Source of the DNA: Cognatishimia coralii
GTDB lineage: Bacteria; Pseudomonadota; Alphaproteobacteria; Rhodobacterales; Rhodobacteraceae
DNA: 64,000 bases
Reading direction: 5' to 3'
Assembly (NCBI RefSeq): GCF_037478305.1
Contig: NZ_JBBGAZ010000001.1
Coordinates: forward strand, 620,001 to 684,000
Both the position numbers and the translations under genes were made by a program. The notes under the pieces are model-generated. The model was not told the DNA's origin. It worked only from the letters and a program-made list of their open reading frames with translations, and did not search any database. Each line of letters starts with the position of its first letter. Positions within the stretch are counted from its first letter, which is position 1. This document shows positions 1-9,500 of this stretch, one piece after another.

Positions 1-736
1 GATCCGTCAGCCCCGGCACCACTGGCGAGACCATCAACCGCACCGGAATGCCCTCAGACGCCAGCTTTTCAATCATCCGCAAACGCCGGTCCGGCGTCGG
101 TGCGCGGGGTTCCATTAAACGGCTGACCTTCACATCCAAAGACGTCACAGAGATCCCAACCTTCACCAGCCCCTCGCTGGCCATACCTCTCAGAATATCC
201 AGATCCCGCTCAATCAACGTGCCCTTGGTGACAATCCCAACCGGATGCTTGAAGTCCCGCAGAACCTCAAGGCAGTCCCGCATAATGCGCTGGCTTTTCT
301 CAACGGGTTGATAAGGATCCGTGTTGGTCCCAATCGCAATCGGGGCCACCGCATAGCGGCGATTGCGCAGCTCTTTCTCCAGCAACTCCGCCGCGTTCGG
401 TTTGGCGATCAAACGCGTCTCAAAATCGAGCCCCGGCGAATAGCCCGCATACGCATGCGTAGGGCGCGCGAAGCAATAGACACAGCCATGCTCACAGCCC
501 CTATAAGGATTGATAGACCGATCAAATCCAAGATCCGGCGAGGCGTTGCGGGTGATGATCGTCTTGGCCGTCTCAAAGGACAAGTGCGTGCGGAAATCAC
601 CACGTTCTTCGTCAATGTCCCAACCGTCATGTATCTCTGATCGTTCAAGTTTTTCAAACCGCCCGGAGCTGTTGCTAACAGCACCGCGAGCGCGGCGTCG
701 GGATGGGTCTATCAAGAGATCTGGATCATGGGGCAT
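1..736 (-). CDS. PA0069-type radical SAM protein (3' part outside window)
   Basis: This leftward reading frame runs off the window edge, so only about 245 N-terminal residues are visible. It begins MPHDPDLLID at an ATG and carries the radical SAM cysteine triad C81-x3-C85-x2-C88 in the context RGCEHGCVYCFARP, which would bind a 4Fe-4S cluster and cleave S-adenosylmethionine. The following YAGYSPGLDFETRL and TDPYQPVEK segments match the family often named PA0069, related to spore photoproduct lyase-like enzymes. The substrate of this family is not established to my knowledge. It is divergent from the corrinoid gene that starts 200 bases away. The family assignment is fairly secure; the function is not. 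Confidence 0.85.
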   Translation of the reverse strand, partial: MPHDPDLLIDPSRRRARGAVSNSSGRFEKLERSEIHDGWDIDEERGDFRTHLSFETAKTIITRNASPDLGFDRSINPYRGCEHGCVYCFARPTHAYAGYSPGLDFETRLIAKPNAAELLEKELRNRRYAVAPIAIGTNTDPYQPVEKSQRIMRDCLEVLRDFKHPVGIVTKGTLIERDLDILRGMASEGLVKVGISVTSLDVKVSRLMEPRAPTPDRRLRMIEKLASEGIPVRLMVSPVVPGLTD

Positions 737-935
737 GCCTCAAATTAGAACACAACAAGAACACTTGCAATTCATAATCATGCTGCAAGAATTTCGATTG
801 AAAACAGGCGTTTTCGGCGGCACAAGTCGCACTCAGCGCGGTCAGTGTCGCATATTTGACAGCCGATTCATGCGAAACACACGAAAGCTGACGGAAAGAA
901 AACGGGCGCCAACGCCAAATCTTAAGGAAGAGCCA

Positions 936-1634
936 ATGTCCGACGAAGAAGATATCATCCTCTCTGAACTCGACGACGAAGAACTTGTCGAACAGATGTT
1001 TGATGACCTCTACGATGGCCTGAAAGAGGAAATCGAAGAGGGAACCAACATTCTGCTGGAGCGCGGATGGGAACCCTATGACATCCTGACCAAAGCCTTG
1101 GTCGGTGGCATGACCATCGTTGGCGCGGACTTCCGCGATGGCATCCTGTTTGTGCCTGAGGTTCTTCTGGCCGCAAACGCGATGAAGGGCGGCATGGCGA
1201 TCCTGAAGCCTTTGTTGGCTGAAACCGGCGCGCCGCGTGTTGGTAAAATGGTCATCGGCACCGTAAAAGGTGACATCCACGACATCGGCAAAAACCTTGT
1301 CGGCATGATGATGGAAGGCGCAGGCTTTGAGGTTGTTGATCTGGGCATCAACAACGCGGTTGAAAGCTATCTCGAAGCGCTTGAAGCTGAAAAACCAGAC
1401 ATCCTGGGCATGTCCGCCCTGCTGACAACTACCATGCCTTACATGAAAGTCGTGATCGACACGATGGTCGAGCAAGGCATCCGCGAGGACTATGTGGTTC
1501 TGGTCGGTGGCGCGCCGCTGAACGAAGAGTTCGGCAAAGCGATCGGTGCAGACGCCTATTGCCGTGACGCGGCGGTTGCGGTTGAGACCGCCAAAGAGAT
1601 GATGGGTCGCAAGCACAACGCGCTGAACGCGTAA
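936..1634 (+). CDS. Corrinoid (B12-binding) methyl-carrier protein, MtbC/MtgC-like
   Basis: A 232-residue protein with the two-domain layout of methyltransferase cognate corrinoid proteins: a helical cap (about residues 10-95) and a Rossmann-like B12 domain (about 100-225). The cobalt-ligating motif D113-x-H115-x-x-G118 sits in GDIHDIGKN, and the later S160 and GG191 motifs that hold the nucleotide tail are present. Such proteins carry a methyl group between a substrate methyltransferase (MttB/MtgB type) and a second methyltransferase acting on tetrahydrofolate or homocysteine. A longer in-frame extension to 510 exists, but the ATG at 936 has a good GGAAGAG site and fits the family length. 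A hairpin plus T run follows. No substrate methyltransferase is adjacent; an MttB homologue lies about 37 kb away. Confidence 0.92.
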   Translation: MSDEEDIILSELDDEELVEQMFDDLYDGLKEEIEEGTNILLERGWEPYDILTKALVGGMTIVGADFRDGILFVPEVLLAANAMKGGMAILKPLLAETGAPRVGKMVIGTVKGDIHDIGKNLVGMMMEGAGFEVVDLGINNAVESYLEALEAEKPDILGMSALLTTTMPYMKVVIDTMVEQGIREDYVVLVGGAPLNEEFGKAIGADAYCRDAAVAVETAKEMMGRKHNALNA

Positions 1635-1672
1635 GCGAGCGATACATTCCAAATTGATCGGGCTCGCTTTTT
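1633..1672 (+). terminator. Rho-independent terminator after the corrinoid gene
   Basis: Perfect 8-bp inverted repeat AAGCGAGC / GCTCGCTT with a loop of about 21 nt, followed by a T tract. It begins in the stop codon of the corrinoid gene and lies just before the DUF1638 gene, so that gene may have its own promoter or rely on read-through. Confidence 0.6.
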
Positions 1673-1718
1673 CGTGAAAAAAGCGGGCCTGTTTTTTTGT
1701 AAAAACCAGGTGCGCCGG

Positions 1719-2357
1719 ATGGACCTAAGTGACGAAGACCTGACCCGTGATGGCCTGAAAGCTGAGGCCGCCAAGGGCCGCATTCTGCTCATTGCTTGCG
1801 GGGCTTTGGCGCGCGAGATTCTTGATCTGCAAAAGGCCAATGGCTGGGACCACATGGTGCTGACCTGCCTGCCCGCGATCTATCACCTGCATCCCGAAAA
1901 AATCCCCACCGAGGTGCGCAAGATCGTCGAAGAAAAACGCGACGATTTCGCCCAGATCTTTGTCGTCTATGCGGATTGTGGCACCGGCGGGATCCTCAAA
2001 AACACCTGCGACGAATTGGGGGTCGAAATGGTGCAAGGCCCTCATTGTTATAGCTTTTATGAGGGCAACGACCGTTTTGCAGAACTTTCAGAAAACGAGT
2101 TCACCTCCTTTTACCTCACCGATTTCCTTGTCCGTCAGTTTGACGCTTTTATCATGAAACCCATGGGGCTGGATAAACACCCAGAGCTGCGGGACATGAT
2201 CTTTGGCAACTACGAAAAGCTGGTCTATCAGGCGCAGATCGAAGACCCTGCGCTAAAGGCCAAGGCCGCCGAATGTGCGGAGCGTCTGGGGCTAGAATTT
2301 GAATACCGGTTTACCGGCTATGGCGATCTGAAATCGGCGCTGAAAGCACTAAACTAG
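1719..2357 (+). CDS. DUF1638 domain protein
   Basis: A 212-residue cytoplasmic protein that matches the DUF1638 family: the early segment LLIACGALAREIL, then VVYADCGTGGIL and a C-terminal acidic part. Conserved cysteines (in IACGA, ADCGTGG and the GPHCYSF segment) could bind a metal or cofactor, but this is inference. DUF1638 genes are commonly found beside corrinoid proteins and MttB-type methyltransferases, so a role in methylated-amine demethylation or corrinoid handling is plausible. The in-frame GTG at 1674 would start inside the T tract of the preceding terminator, so I prefer the ATG at 1719. Its 3' end overlaps the convergent XRE gene by 9 bases. Confidence 0.85.
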   Translation: MDLSDEDLTRDGLKAEAAKGRILLIACGALAREILDLQKANGWDHMVLTCLPAIYHLHPEKIPTEVRKIVEEKRDDFAQIFVVYADCGTGGILKNTCDELGVEMVQGPHCYSFYEGNDRFAELSENEFTSFYLTDFLVRQFDAFIMKPMGLDKHPELRDMIFGNYEKLVYQAQIEDPALKAKAAECAERLGLEFEYRFTGYGDLKSALKALN

Positions 2358-2972
2358 CGATGTCACCCAAAGGATTTCCGCATCCTCTTGGCTGACCGAC
2401 ACCACATTATGCCCCATGGTCGCGTCATAATAGGCGCTGTCCCCGCGACGCATTTCAATCGGTTCGTAGAACTCTGTGTAAAGCTTCACGACTCCGGTCA
2501 GCACATAGAGAAATTCTTCGCCATCATGGCGCACCCAGCCGTCAAATTCCTCGACCGACCGCGCCCGAACCCGCGCCTTATAGGGCAGCATCTGCTTCTT
2601 TGAGAGCTGCTCGGCCAGCAATTCATGCTCATAGGTGGTCGTGGCACGTTTCGCACCCTGCCCGTTCTTATTCACAGACATGCGCCCATTGATCTGATCA
2701 CGCTCTGGAGGTGTGAACAACTGCGGCACCGAGATCTGCAGACCTTCAGCCAGCTTGCGCAACGCGTCATAGGTCGGCGACATCTGACCGTTTTCGATCT
2801 TGGACAAGGTAGATCGCGCCAAACCGGCCTGATTTGCCGCCCGCTCGAGCGTCCAATCCCGCGCCTTGCGCAGCTCGCGCACGCGCGCGCCCAGATCTAA
2901 TGGCTCTGGTTCGTCTTGAACGCCATTTTCGCGGGCCACTTGGATCAGGCTTTTGGGGTCTTTGTCACTCAT
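2349..2972 (-). CDS. XRE-family regulator with C-terminal cupin domain
   Basis: A 207-residue transcription factor. Residues about 27-86 form a lambda-repressor-type helix-turn-helix (LGARVRELRKARDWTLE, then LARSTLSKIENG), and residues about 140-205 form a small beta-barrel cupin (DGEEFLYVLTG, then RRGDSAYYDATMGHNV) that would sense a small ligand. This architecture is typical of regulators of amino-acid, polyamine or carboxylic-acid catabolism. The ATG at 2972 is preferred over the upstream in-frame start at 3008 because it begins MSDKDPK just ahead of the helix-turn-helix. It is divergent from the acyl-CoA synthetase (82 bases between start codons), which makes that gene its most likely target. 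The ligand cannot be read from the sequence. Confidence 0.9.
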   Translation of the reverse strand: MSDKDPKSLIQVARENGVQDEPEPLDLGARVRELRKARDWTLERAANQAGLARSTLSKIENGQMSPTYDALRKLAEGLQISVPQLFTPPERDQINGRMSVNKNGQGAKRATTTYEHELLAEQLSKKQMLPYKARVRARSVEEFDGWVRHDGEEFLYVLTGVVKLYTEFYEPIEMRRGDSAYYDATMGHNVVSVSQEDAEILWVTSLV

Positions 2973-3054
2973 GACGGTGCTTCTAGGCCTCACTTCGCGA
3001 AACTGCAAGGCTGAGAACCTTGTGTCGCTGGGGTGCCATGGCCTAGCAGAGCAT

Positions 3055-4584
3055 ATGACCTCTGTTTTCCATCAAGGCGATCCCGCGCCCTGCCCTGTGC
3101 CGTTCAACTACGCAGCACATGTCCTACAGCACGTAAACGAACTAAATTCAAAAACCGCGCTTATTATCGCGAATAGGACTAGGTATGAAAATTGGACCTA
3201 TGGAGAATTATCCAACCTAATTCAGTCTATCCTAGTAGAGTTTAAAACAGCGTTCATCGCACCCGGAGACATCCTGCTCATGCGAATGGGCAATACTTTG
3301 GAGTTTCCAGCCACTTATTTGGCCGCCTTGGCCATGGGCGCGGTGCCTGTGCCGACATCTCCGATGCTGACAGAAGCCGAAATCGCGAAAATCATCGCAG
3401 AATTGCGTCCCAAGGCGATCGTCAGAGACCCAAAGCTCGATTTGCCTAACGTGGAAACGCCCGTCATCACTTTGCCGGAAACATTGACAGCACAAGATCC
3501 GATCCAGTTTCACATGGGCGATCCAAACCGGCTTGGCTATATCGTCTACACCTCTGGAACCTCTGGAAAACCCATGGCTGTCGCACATGCCCATCGCGCA
3601 ATTTGGGCGCGGCAGATGATGATTTCCGACTGGTATGATCTGCGCCCAAGCGACCGGGTGTTTCACGCAGGCGCCTTCAATTGGACCTTCACCATGGGCA
3701 CCGGATTGATGGATCCCTGGTCTGTCGGCGCGACAAGCCTGATCCCCGCGCCAGAGACCAAAATCGACGATATTCCAGATTTATTGCGAAACCACAAGGC
3801 GACTATATTCGCAGCAGCTCCAGGCGTTTACAGAAAGCTTTTAAAGCAAAAGACGAACCTATCTGACCTTGCCCTGCGCCATGGCCTCTGCGCCGGAGAA
3901 AAGCTGTCTGAAGACCTTCGCAAAGCATGGCAGGACGCCACGGGGTGCGATGTGCATGAGGCTTTTGGCATGTCGGAATGCTCGACCTTTATTTCCGGAT
4001 CTCCCGCAAACCCTTGTAAACCCGGCACGCTCGGACGTCCCCAAAAAGGCCGCCACATCGCAATTCTAAACGGCAACACACCAGCCCAAATCAACTCCCC
4101 CGGCGAAATCGCCGTGCATCGCGGCGATCCGGGCCTCATGCTGGGCTATCACAATGCCTCTGACGCCACCGCCGCCAAATTCCGCGGCGATTGGTTTGTG
4201 ACCGGCGACCTTGGATCAATGGACCAGGACGGCAATGTTACTTACTTAGGCCGCGCGGATGACATGATGAACGCAGGCGGCTATCGCGTCTCACCGCTCG
4301 AGGTAGAGGACGCTCTGCGCCAGCATCCGGACATCGAACAAATCGCAGTCACAGACGTCGAAGTCGCCGAAGACGCCCGCGTCATCGCCGCCTTTTACAC
4401 ATCTGCGTCAGAGATCGCAGAAGAAGATTTAAAGCGTTTTGCCAATTCCTTTTTAGCCAGCTACAAACAGCCCCGCATCTATCAACGCGTTGACGTACTG
4501 CCGACCAATCCAAACGGCAAATTGTCTCGCAAACTGATGCGCCAAACCTTTGAGGCCCAAAATGACCGCACCGATAAAACTTGA
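3055..4584 (+). CDS. ANL-superfamily acyl-CoA synthetase (benzoate-CoA ligase-like)
   Basis: A 509-residue AMP-forming ligase that would activate a carboxylic acid as acyl-AMP and then transfer it to coenzyme A. The P-loop motif YTSGTSGKP is at about 165-173, the AFGMSECS segment forms the A5 motif, the GDWFVTGDLG segment forms the A7/A8 region, and the catalytic lysine is K489 in PNGKLSRK. The length fits the family. The order of motifs resembles benzoate-, 2-aminobenzoate- or short fatty acid-CoA ligases; the acid is not determinable by eye. It is probably regulated by the divergent cupin-type XRE protein. It overlaps the DsbA-like gene by 23 bases, suggesting co-expression. The ATG at 3055 is the first start after which the sequence looks family-like. 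Confidence 0.9.
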   Translation: MTSVFHQGDPAPCPVPFNYAAHVLQHVNELNSKTALIIANRTRYENWTYGELSNLIQSILVEFKTAFIAPGDILLMRMGNTLEFPATYLAALAMGAVPVPTSPMLTEAEIAKIIAELRPKAIVRDPKLDLPNVETPVITLPETLTAQDPIQFHMGDPNRLGYIVYTSGTSGKPMAVAHAHRAIWARQMMISDWYDLRPSDRVFHAGAFNWTFTMGTGLMDPWSVGATSLIPAPETKIDDIPDLLRNHKATIFAAAPGVYRKLLKQKTNLSDLALRHGLCAGEKLSEDLRKAWQDATGCDVHEAFGMSECSTFISGSPANPCKPGTLGRPQKGRHIAILNGNTPAQINSPGEIAVHRGDPGLMLGYHNASDATAAKFRGDWFVTGDLGSMDQDGNVTYLGRADDMMNAGGYRVSPLEVEDALRQHPDIEQIAVTDVEVAEDARVIAAFYTSASEIAEEDLKRFANSFLASYKQPRIYQRVDVLPTNPNGKLSRKLMRQTFEAQNDRTDKT

Positions 4585-5215
4585 TGTCCTGTCTGATCCG
4601 ATCTGCCCCTGGTGCTATATCGGGAAAACCCATTTGGATCGGGCACTTGCGGCCGAAGAAGACCATCCTTTCGTGATCGAATGGCACCCGTTTCAGCTGA
4701 ATCCTGACATGCCAGAGGATGGCATGGATCGTCGCGAGTATCTCGAACGTAAATTTGGTGGTAAGGATGGCGCGATCCGTGTTTACGGCCAGATCGCGCA
4801 ACATGCCGAGGACGCGGGGATCGAGATCGACTTTGCTGCAATCCAGAAAACGCCAAACACAGTCAATGCGCATCGTTTGATCCATTGGGCGGGCATTGAA
4901 GGCAAACAAAACGAGATCGTGGACGCTCTGTTTTCTGCATATTTCAAAGAAGGCCGCGATATCGGGGATATCGAAACTCTCGCAGACATCGCAGACAATG
5001 CCGGAATGGACGCAGCTGTCGTAACACGGCTTCTGAAAAGCGACGAAGACAAGCAAAGCATCCGCGATCGAGACGTTCACAGTCGCGAAATGGGTGTGAA
5101 TTCCGTGCCTACCTTCATTGTTGGCAGCCGCCATGCGGTCCCGGGTGCTCAGCCACCGGAACTGTGGCAGAAGGTGATCAAAGAACTGCGCGAGCAGGCC
5201 GAGGGTGCTGAATAA
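4562..5215 (+). CDS. DsbA-family (FrnE-like) thioredoxin-fold oxidoreductase
   Basis: A 217-residue protein with a thioredoxin fold interrupted by a helical insert, as in FrnE and 2-hydroxychromene-2-carboxylate isomerase-like proteins. The redox motif C15-P-W-C18 is near the N-terminus in SDPICPWCYIGK, and the cis-proline loop is in NSVPTFIVGSRHAVPGAQP. No signal peptide is present, so it should act in the cytoplasm, unlike true DsbA. Its start overlaps the end of the acyl-CoA synthetase gene, and translation is probably coupled. The natural substrate is unknown; disulfide exchange or glutathione-linked chemistry are both possible. Confidence 0.9.
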   Translation: MTAPIKLDVLSDPICPWCYIGKTHLDRALAAEEDHPFVIEWHPFQLNPDMPEDGMDRREYLERKFGGKDGAIRVYGQIAQHAEDAGIEIDFAAIQKTPNTVNAHRLIHWAGIEGKQNEIVDALFSAYFKEGRDIGDIETLADIADNAGMDAAVVTRLLKSDEDKQSIRDRDVHSREMGVNSVPTFIVGSRHAVPGAQPPELWQKVIKELREQAEGAE

Positions 5216-5238
5216 ACAGATCGCACGAGTGGGTTGCA

Positions 5239-5280
5239 TCGACGCATCTTTAGGGTAGTCTAGCCCTATCGACGCGTCGA
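5239..5280. repeat. Nested inverted repeat upstream of the MFS gene
   Basis: Outer arms TCGACGC (5239-5245) and GCGTCGA (5274-5280) enclose inner arms TAGGG and CCCTA. It lies between the DsbA-like gene and the MFS gene. No T tract follows, so it reads better as an operator or a structured leader than as a terminator. Confidence 0.45.
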
Positions 5281-5327
5281 GTTGCACGATTTTGCAAGGG
5301 CGCGGTCGTCAACCAAAGGATCGCCCC

Positions 5328-6530
5328 GTGACTGACCAACGCCGCTTGTCGGAATTGGAATTCATTGCGTTGACCGCAATGCTTTTCGCCACCATCGCCT
5401 TTTCCATCGACGCCATGCTGCCCGCATTGACCGTCATGGGAGAGGAACTCAGCCCTGCTGACCCAGAGCGCGCCACTTTGGTGGTCGGCATCTTTGTTTT
5501 GGGCATGGGCATCGGCACGTTCTTTGCAGGTCCATTGTCGGATGCCTTTGGCAGAAAGCCTGTGATCTTAGGGGGTTACGTCCTTTATACCATTGGCGCA
5601 GTGATGGCGGCGACGGCGAGCAGCCTTGAGTCCGTTCTTGCGGGACGTCTGATCCAGGGTCTCGCGGTCGCAGGCCCGCGCATTGCCGCCTTGGCCATGG
5701 TCCGAGACCTCTATAGCGGGGAACGCATGGCCTCGATTAGCTCTTACTCGATGATGATCTTTGTACTCGTCCCCGCCGTCGCGCCTTTGATCGGCCAACA
5801 GATCATGATTGCTTTCGGCTGGCGCGCGATTTTCGTTTCTTTCGTTCTGTTTGCCATTGTCATCGGCACATGGCTGGCCACGCGGCAACCCGAAACCTTG
5901 CAGCGCGAAAATCGAGTCCCCATTTCCGCGCGCGCCATGGGCAACGCGGTTGTCGAATGCCTCTCAAACCGCGTCTTTCGATTTTCGGTCACCGTTCTAA
6001 CGCTGACCTTCGCGGGACTTTTTGCGCTGATTTCATCCGTGCAACCGATCTACGCCGAGAGCTTTGGCGCCGCAGAGACCTTCCCCTATTGGTTCGCAGG
6101 TTCCGCCCTTTTGGCCATTCCCGGCAATTTCCTGAACGGAAGGCTAGTGCTGCGCTACGGAATGCGATTGCTGGTGAAATCCGCAGTTTTAGGCCATCTG
6201 GTCATGACAATCCTGATGCTCGGCTTACTGCTGAGCGGGAACATGACAATCTTGACGTTCTTTATCTACTCCACATCTTTCATGTTCTCGATGAGCTTCG
6301 TTTTCCCAAATCTCACGGCCCTGTCGATGGAACCCATGGGCCATATCGCAGGCCTCGCGGCCTCGGTGAACGGGGCCATTTCCACGATCCTCGCAGCGGC
6401 CCTCGCGATCCCAATTGGGCTGGCCTTTGACGGCACACCGCGCGCGGTTCTGATCGGGACTTTCATTGGCTTGGCAATCAGTTACGCCTTGATGCTTAAG
6501 TTAGGTCCTAGGCCTGCGAATGAGGCCTAG
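5328..6530 (+). CDS. Bcr/CflA-family multidrug efflux MFS transporter
   Basis: A 400-residue inner-membrane protein with about 12 hydrophobic segments. The loop between segments 2 and 3 carries the MFS signature GPLSDAFGRKPV, and the later RLIQGLAVAGPRIAALAMVRD segment matches motif C-like features of the Bcr/CflA drug:proton antiporters. It would export drugs or small metabolites using the proton gradient. The GTG at 5328 is chosen because AAAGGA lies 7 bases upstream; an in-frame TTG at 5292 is also possible. A nested inverted repeat lies upstream. The last codons form half of a terminator stem shared with the convergent mfd gene. The substrate is unknown. Confidence 0.9.
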   Translation: MTDQRRLSELEFIALTAMLFATIAFSIDAMLPALTVMGEELSPADPERATLVVGIFVLGMGIGTFFAGPLSDAFGRKPVILGGYVLYTIGAVMAATASSLESVLAGRLIQGLAVAGPRIAALAMVRDLYSGERMASISSYSMMIFVLVPAVAPLIGQQIMIAFGWRAIFVSFVLFAIVIGTWLATRQPETLQRENRVPISARAMGNAVVECLSNRVFRFSVTVLTLTFAGLFALISSVQPIYAESFGAAETFPYWFAGSALLAIPGNFLNGRLVLRYGMRLLVKSAVLGHLVMTILMLGLLLSGNMTILTFFIYSTSFMFSMSFVFPNLTALSMEPMGHIAGLAASVNGAISTILAAALAIPIGLAFDGTPRAVLIGTFIGLAISYALMLKLGPRPANEA

Positions 6531-6538
6531 GCCTTTTT
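6507..6538 (+). terminator. Terminator embedded in the MFS stop region
   Basis: A 9-bp perfect stem CCTAGGCCT / AGGCCTAGG with a 7-nt loop, followed by CCTTTTT. It overlaps the stop codons of both the MFS gene and the convergent mfd gene, so the terminator is part of two coding sequences. Confidence 0.7.
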
Positions 6539-9500
6539 CTTAGGCTTCGCCTTCACTGCCAAATCCCGCGCAATTTCAAAGGCACCACGGATCTTGTCGC
6601 GGTTGTTTTTCCAGTCACGCCGCACGACGATCTTATTGTCCTTGATCTTTGCCAAGCCGCGCTGATCCTGAATAAAGGCCACCAGACCTTCAGGCGAGGC
6701 GAACTTGTCATTGTGGAACTGAATGGTCGCGCCCTTCGGCCCGCCGTCCAGTTTCGCGATCCCTGCCCGTTTACACATCGCTTTGATGCGCACGACCAGC
6801 AAGAGCGTGTTCACCTCATTCGGCAGCTTGCCAAAGCGGTCGATGAGTTCGGCCGCAAAGCCTTCTAGCTCGACTTTGTTGGTGAGGCTCGACAGACGAC
6901 GATAGAGCCCCAGACGCACGTCCAGATCCGGCACGTAATCTTCAGGAATCAGAACCGGCACGCCCAGATTGATCTGCGGGGCCCATTGATCGTCGACCTC
7001 AGACAGGCCTTCCATCTCGCCCGCACGGATCTTGGCGATCGCCTCTTCGAGCATGCTTTGGTAAAGCTCATAGCCCACATCACGCATCTGACCAGATTGC
7101 TCTTCGCCCAAAAGGTTCCCTGCCCCACGGATATCAAGGTCTTGAGAAGCCAGCGTAAATCCGGCCCCAAGTGTATCGAGCGAGCCAAGAACGCGCAGAC
7201 GCTTTTCGGCCGCTGGCGTCAAAGGTTTGCGCGGTTTCGTCGTCAGATAGGCATAGGCGCGGGTCTTGGAGCGCCCCACGCGGCCACGGATCTGATACAA
7301 CTGGCTCAGGCCAAACATATCGGCGCGATGGACGACCATTGTATTGGCCGTCGGGATATCGAGGCCCGATTCCACAATCGTTGTCGCCAAAAGCACATCG
7401 TATTTGCCATCATAGAAAGCGTTCATCCGGTCATCCAGCTCTCCTGCGGCCATTTGGCCATGGGCGACCACATAGGTCAGCTCAGGGAGCTGTTCCTTCA
7501 GGAACTCTTCGATTTCAGGCAGATCAGAGATGCGTGGGACCACGTAGAAGGACTGGCCGCCGCGATAATGTTCGCGCAAGAGCGCCTCACGGATGGTCAC
7601 TCCGTCAAACTCGCTGACGTAAGTGCGGATCGCCAGGCGATCCACAGGCGGCGTGCCGATGATCGACAGATCTCGCACGCCAGAGAGGCTGAGTTGCAGC
7701 GTCCGAGGGATCGGCGTCGCGGTCAGGGTCAAAACATGGACGTCGGACCGCAGTTGTTTCAGGCGTTCTTTATGGGCCACCCCAAAGTGCTGTTCTTCAT
7801 CAACAATCAGCAGGCCAAGATTCTGGAATTTAATGTTTTTAGCCAGCAACGCATGGGTGCCAACCACGATATCAACCGTTCCACGCGACATGCCATCGCG
7901 GGTTTTCTCTGCCTCTTTCGCGGACACAAAACGAGACAGCCCGCGCACTTCCAATGGGAAACCCCGGAAGCGTTCTGAGAAGCTCTTGAGGTGCTGTCGG
8001 GCCAGCAATGTCGTCGGCGCAATCACCGCGACCTGCACGCCTGACATCGCCGCCGCAAAGGCCGCGCGCATGGCGACTTCGGTTTTGCCAAAGCCCACAT
8101 CGCCACAGACCAAACGATCCATCGGCAGACCCGACGCCAGATCCTCCATCACATCACCAATGGCGCTGAGCTGATCTTCGGTTTCGCTATAGGGGAAACG
8201 CGCGGAAAAAGCCTCCCAGGCGTGATGCGGTGCCTCGAGCATAGGCGCTTTGCGCAAGGCACGCTCGGCGGCCACGCGAATGAGCTTATCCGCCATTTCG
8301 CGGATGCGCTCTTTCAGTTTGGCCTTCTTCGCTTGCCAGGCCCCGCCACCAAGACGGTCCAGCAGCCCTTCGTCATGGCCGTATTTCGACAAGAGCTCGA
8401 TGTTTTCGACCGGTAGATACAGCTTGGCCTTCTCGGCATATTCAAGGCTGATGCATTCATGCGCCGCGCCCGCCGCCGTGATGACCTCTAGCCCGTGATA
8501 GCGGCCGATCCCGTGATCCACATGCACGACCAAATCACCGGGACTAAGCGATTGCGTTTCGGTCAGGAAATTCTCGGCCTTGCGCCGTTTTTTCGGCGCG
8601 CGGATCAGGCGGTCGCCCAGCACGTCCTGCTCGGAAATCACCGTCAGACCGGGAGCCTCAAAGCCGCTTTCCAGCGCCCAAACGGCCAGATAGAGCCCGG
8701 ATTTACCGATGGCTTTGGCGTCTTTGATGGCGATGGTCTCGGCAAGGCCTTCATCTTCGATAAGGCCACTCAGACGTTCCCGCGCACCTTCGGAATAGGA
8801 CGCAACGACCACCGGCCCATTGTAAAGTTTCGCATTAATATGATCTGCAAGAGCACTGAAAAGGCTCACGTTTTCCAACTGTCGCTCTGGCGAGAAATTC
8901 CGGCCAATCCGCGCCATCTTGTCAATCGCGCCAGGCCCTGACGCCTGTGGGAGCGGCTTGAAATTCAGCACTCGACGCGAGCCAACGGCCTCACTCCATG
9001 CCGCATCGTCCATATACAGCAACTCTGCAGGCACAGGTTTATAGACCGTGTCCAACCGGTTCTTTTGAGTCAACGCATGGGCGCGGGTTTCGTATTGATC
9101 CTTGACCGAGTCCCAGCGGGCCAAACGCGACGGCTCGCACTGATCATCCACGCTGATCGACGCCTCTGGCAGATAGTCGAACAGTGTCTCCAGCCGCTCA
9201 TGAAAGAACGGCAACCAATGCTCAATCCCCTGATGTTTGCGCCCTGCTGACACCGCCTCATACAAAGGGTCATCCGTGCCAGCCGCCCCAAACTCGATGC
9301 GATAATTCTGCCGGAACCGCGTGATCGCCGCCTCATCCAGAATGACCTCCGACACAGGGGCAAGTTCCACCAAGTCCAGCGTTTCCGTCGTGCGCTGCGA
9401 CACAGGATCAAAGCGGCGCGCGCCGTCCAGAACGTCTCCGAACAAATCAAGCCGAACAGGCCCGCCCTCTCCGGGCGGGTAGATGTCGATGATACCGCCG

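Noticed and set aside
726..1652. A long minus-strand frame opposite the corrinoid gene
   Set aside because: It mirrors the coding strand, has many histidines and phenylalanines typical of antisense shadows and has no ribosome site.
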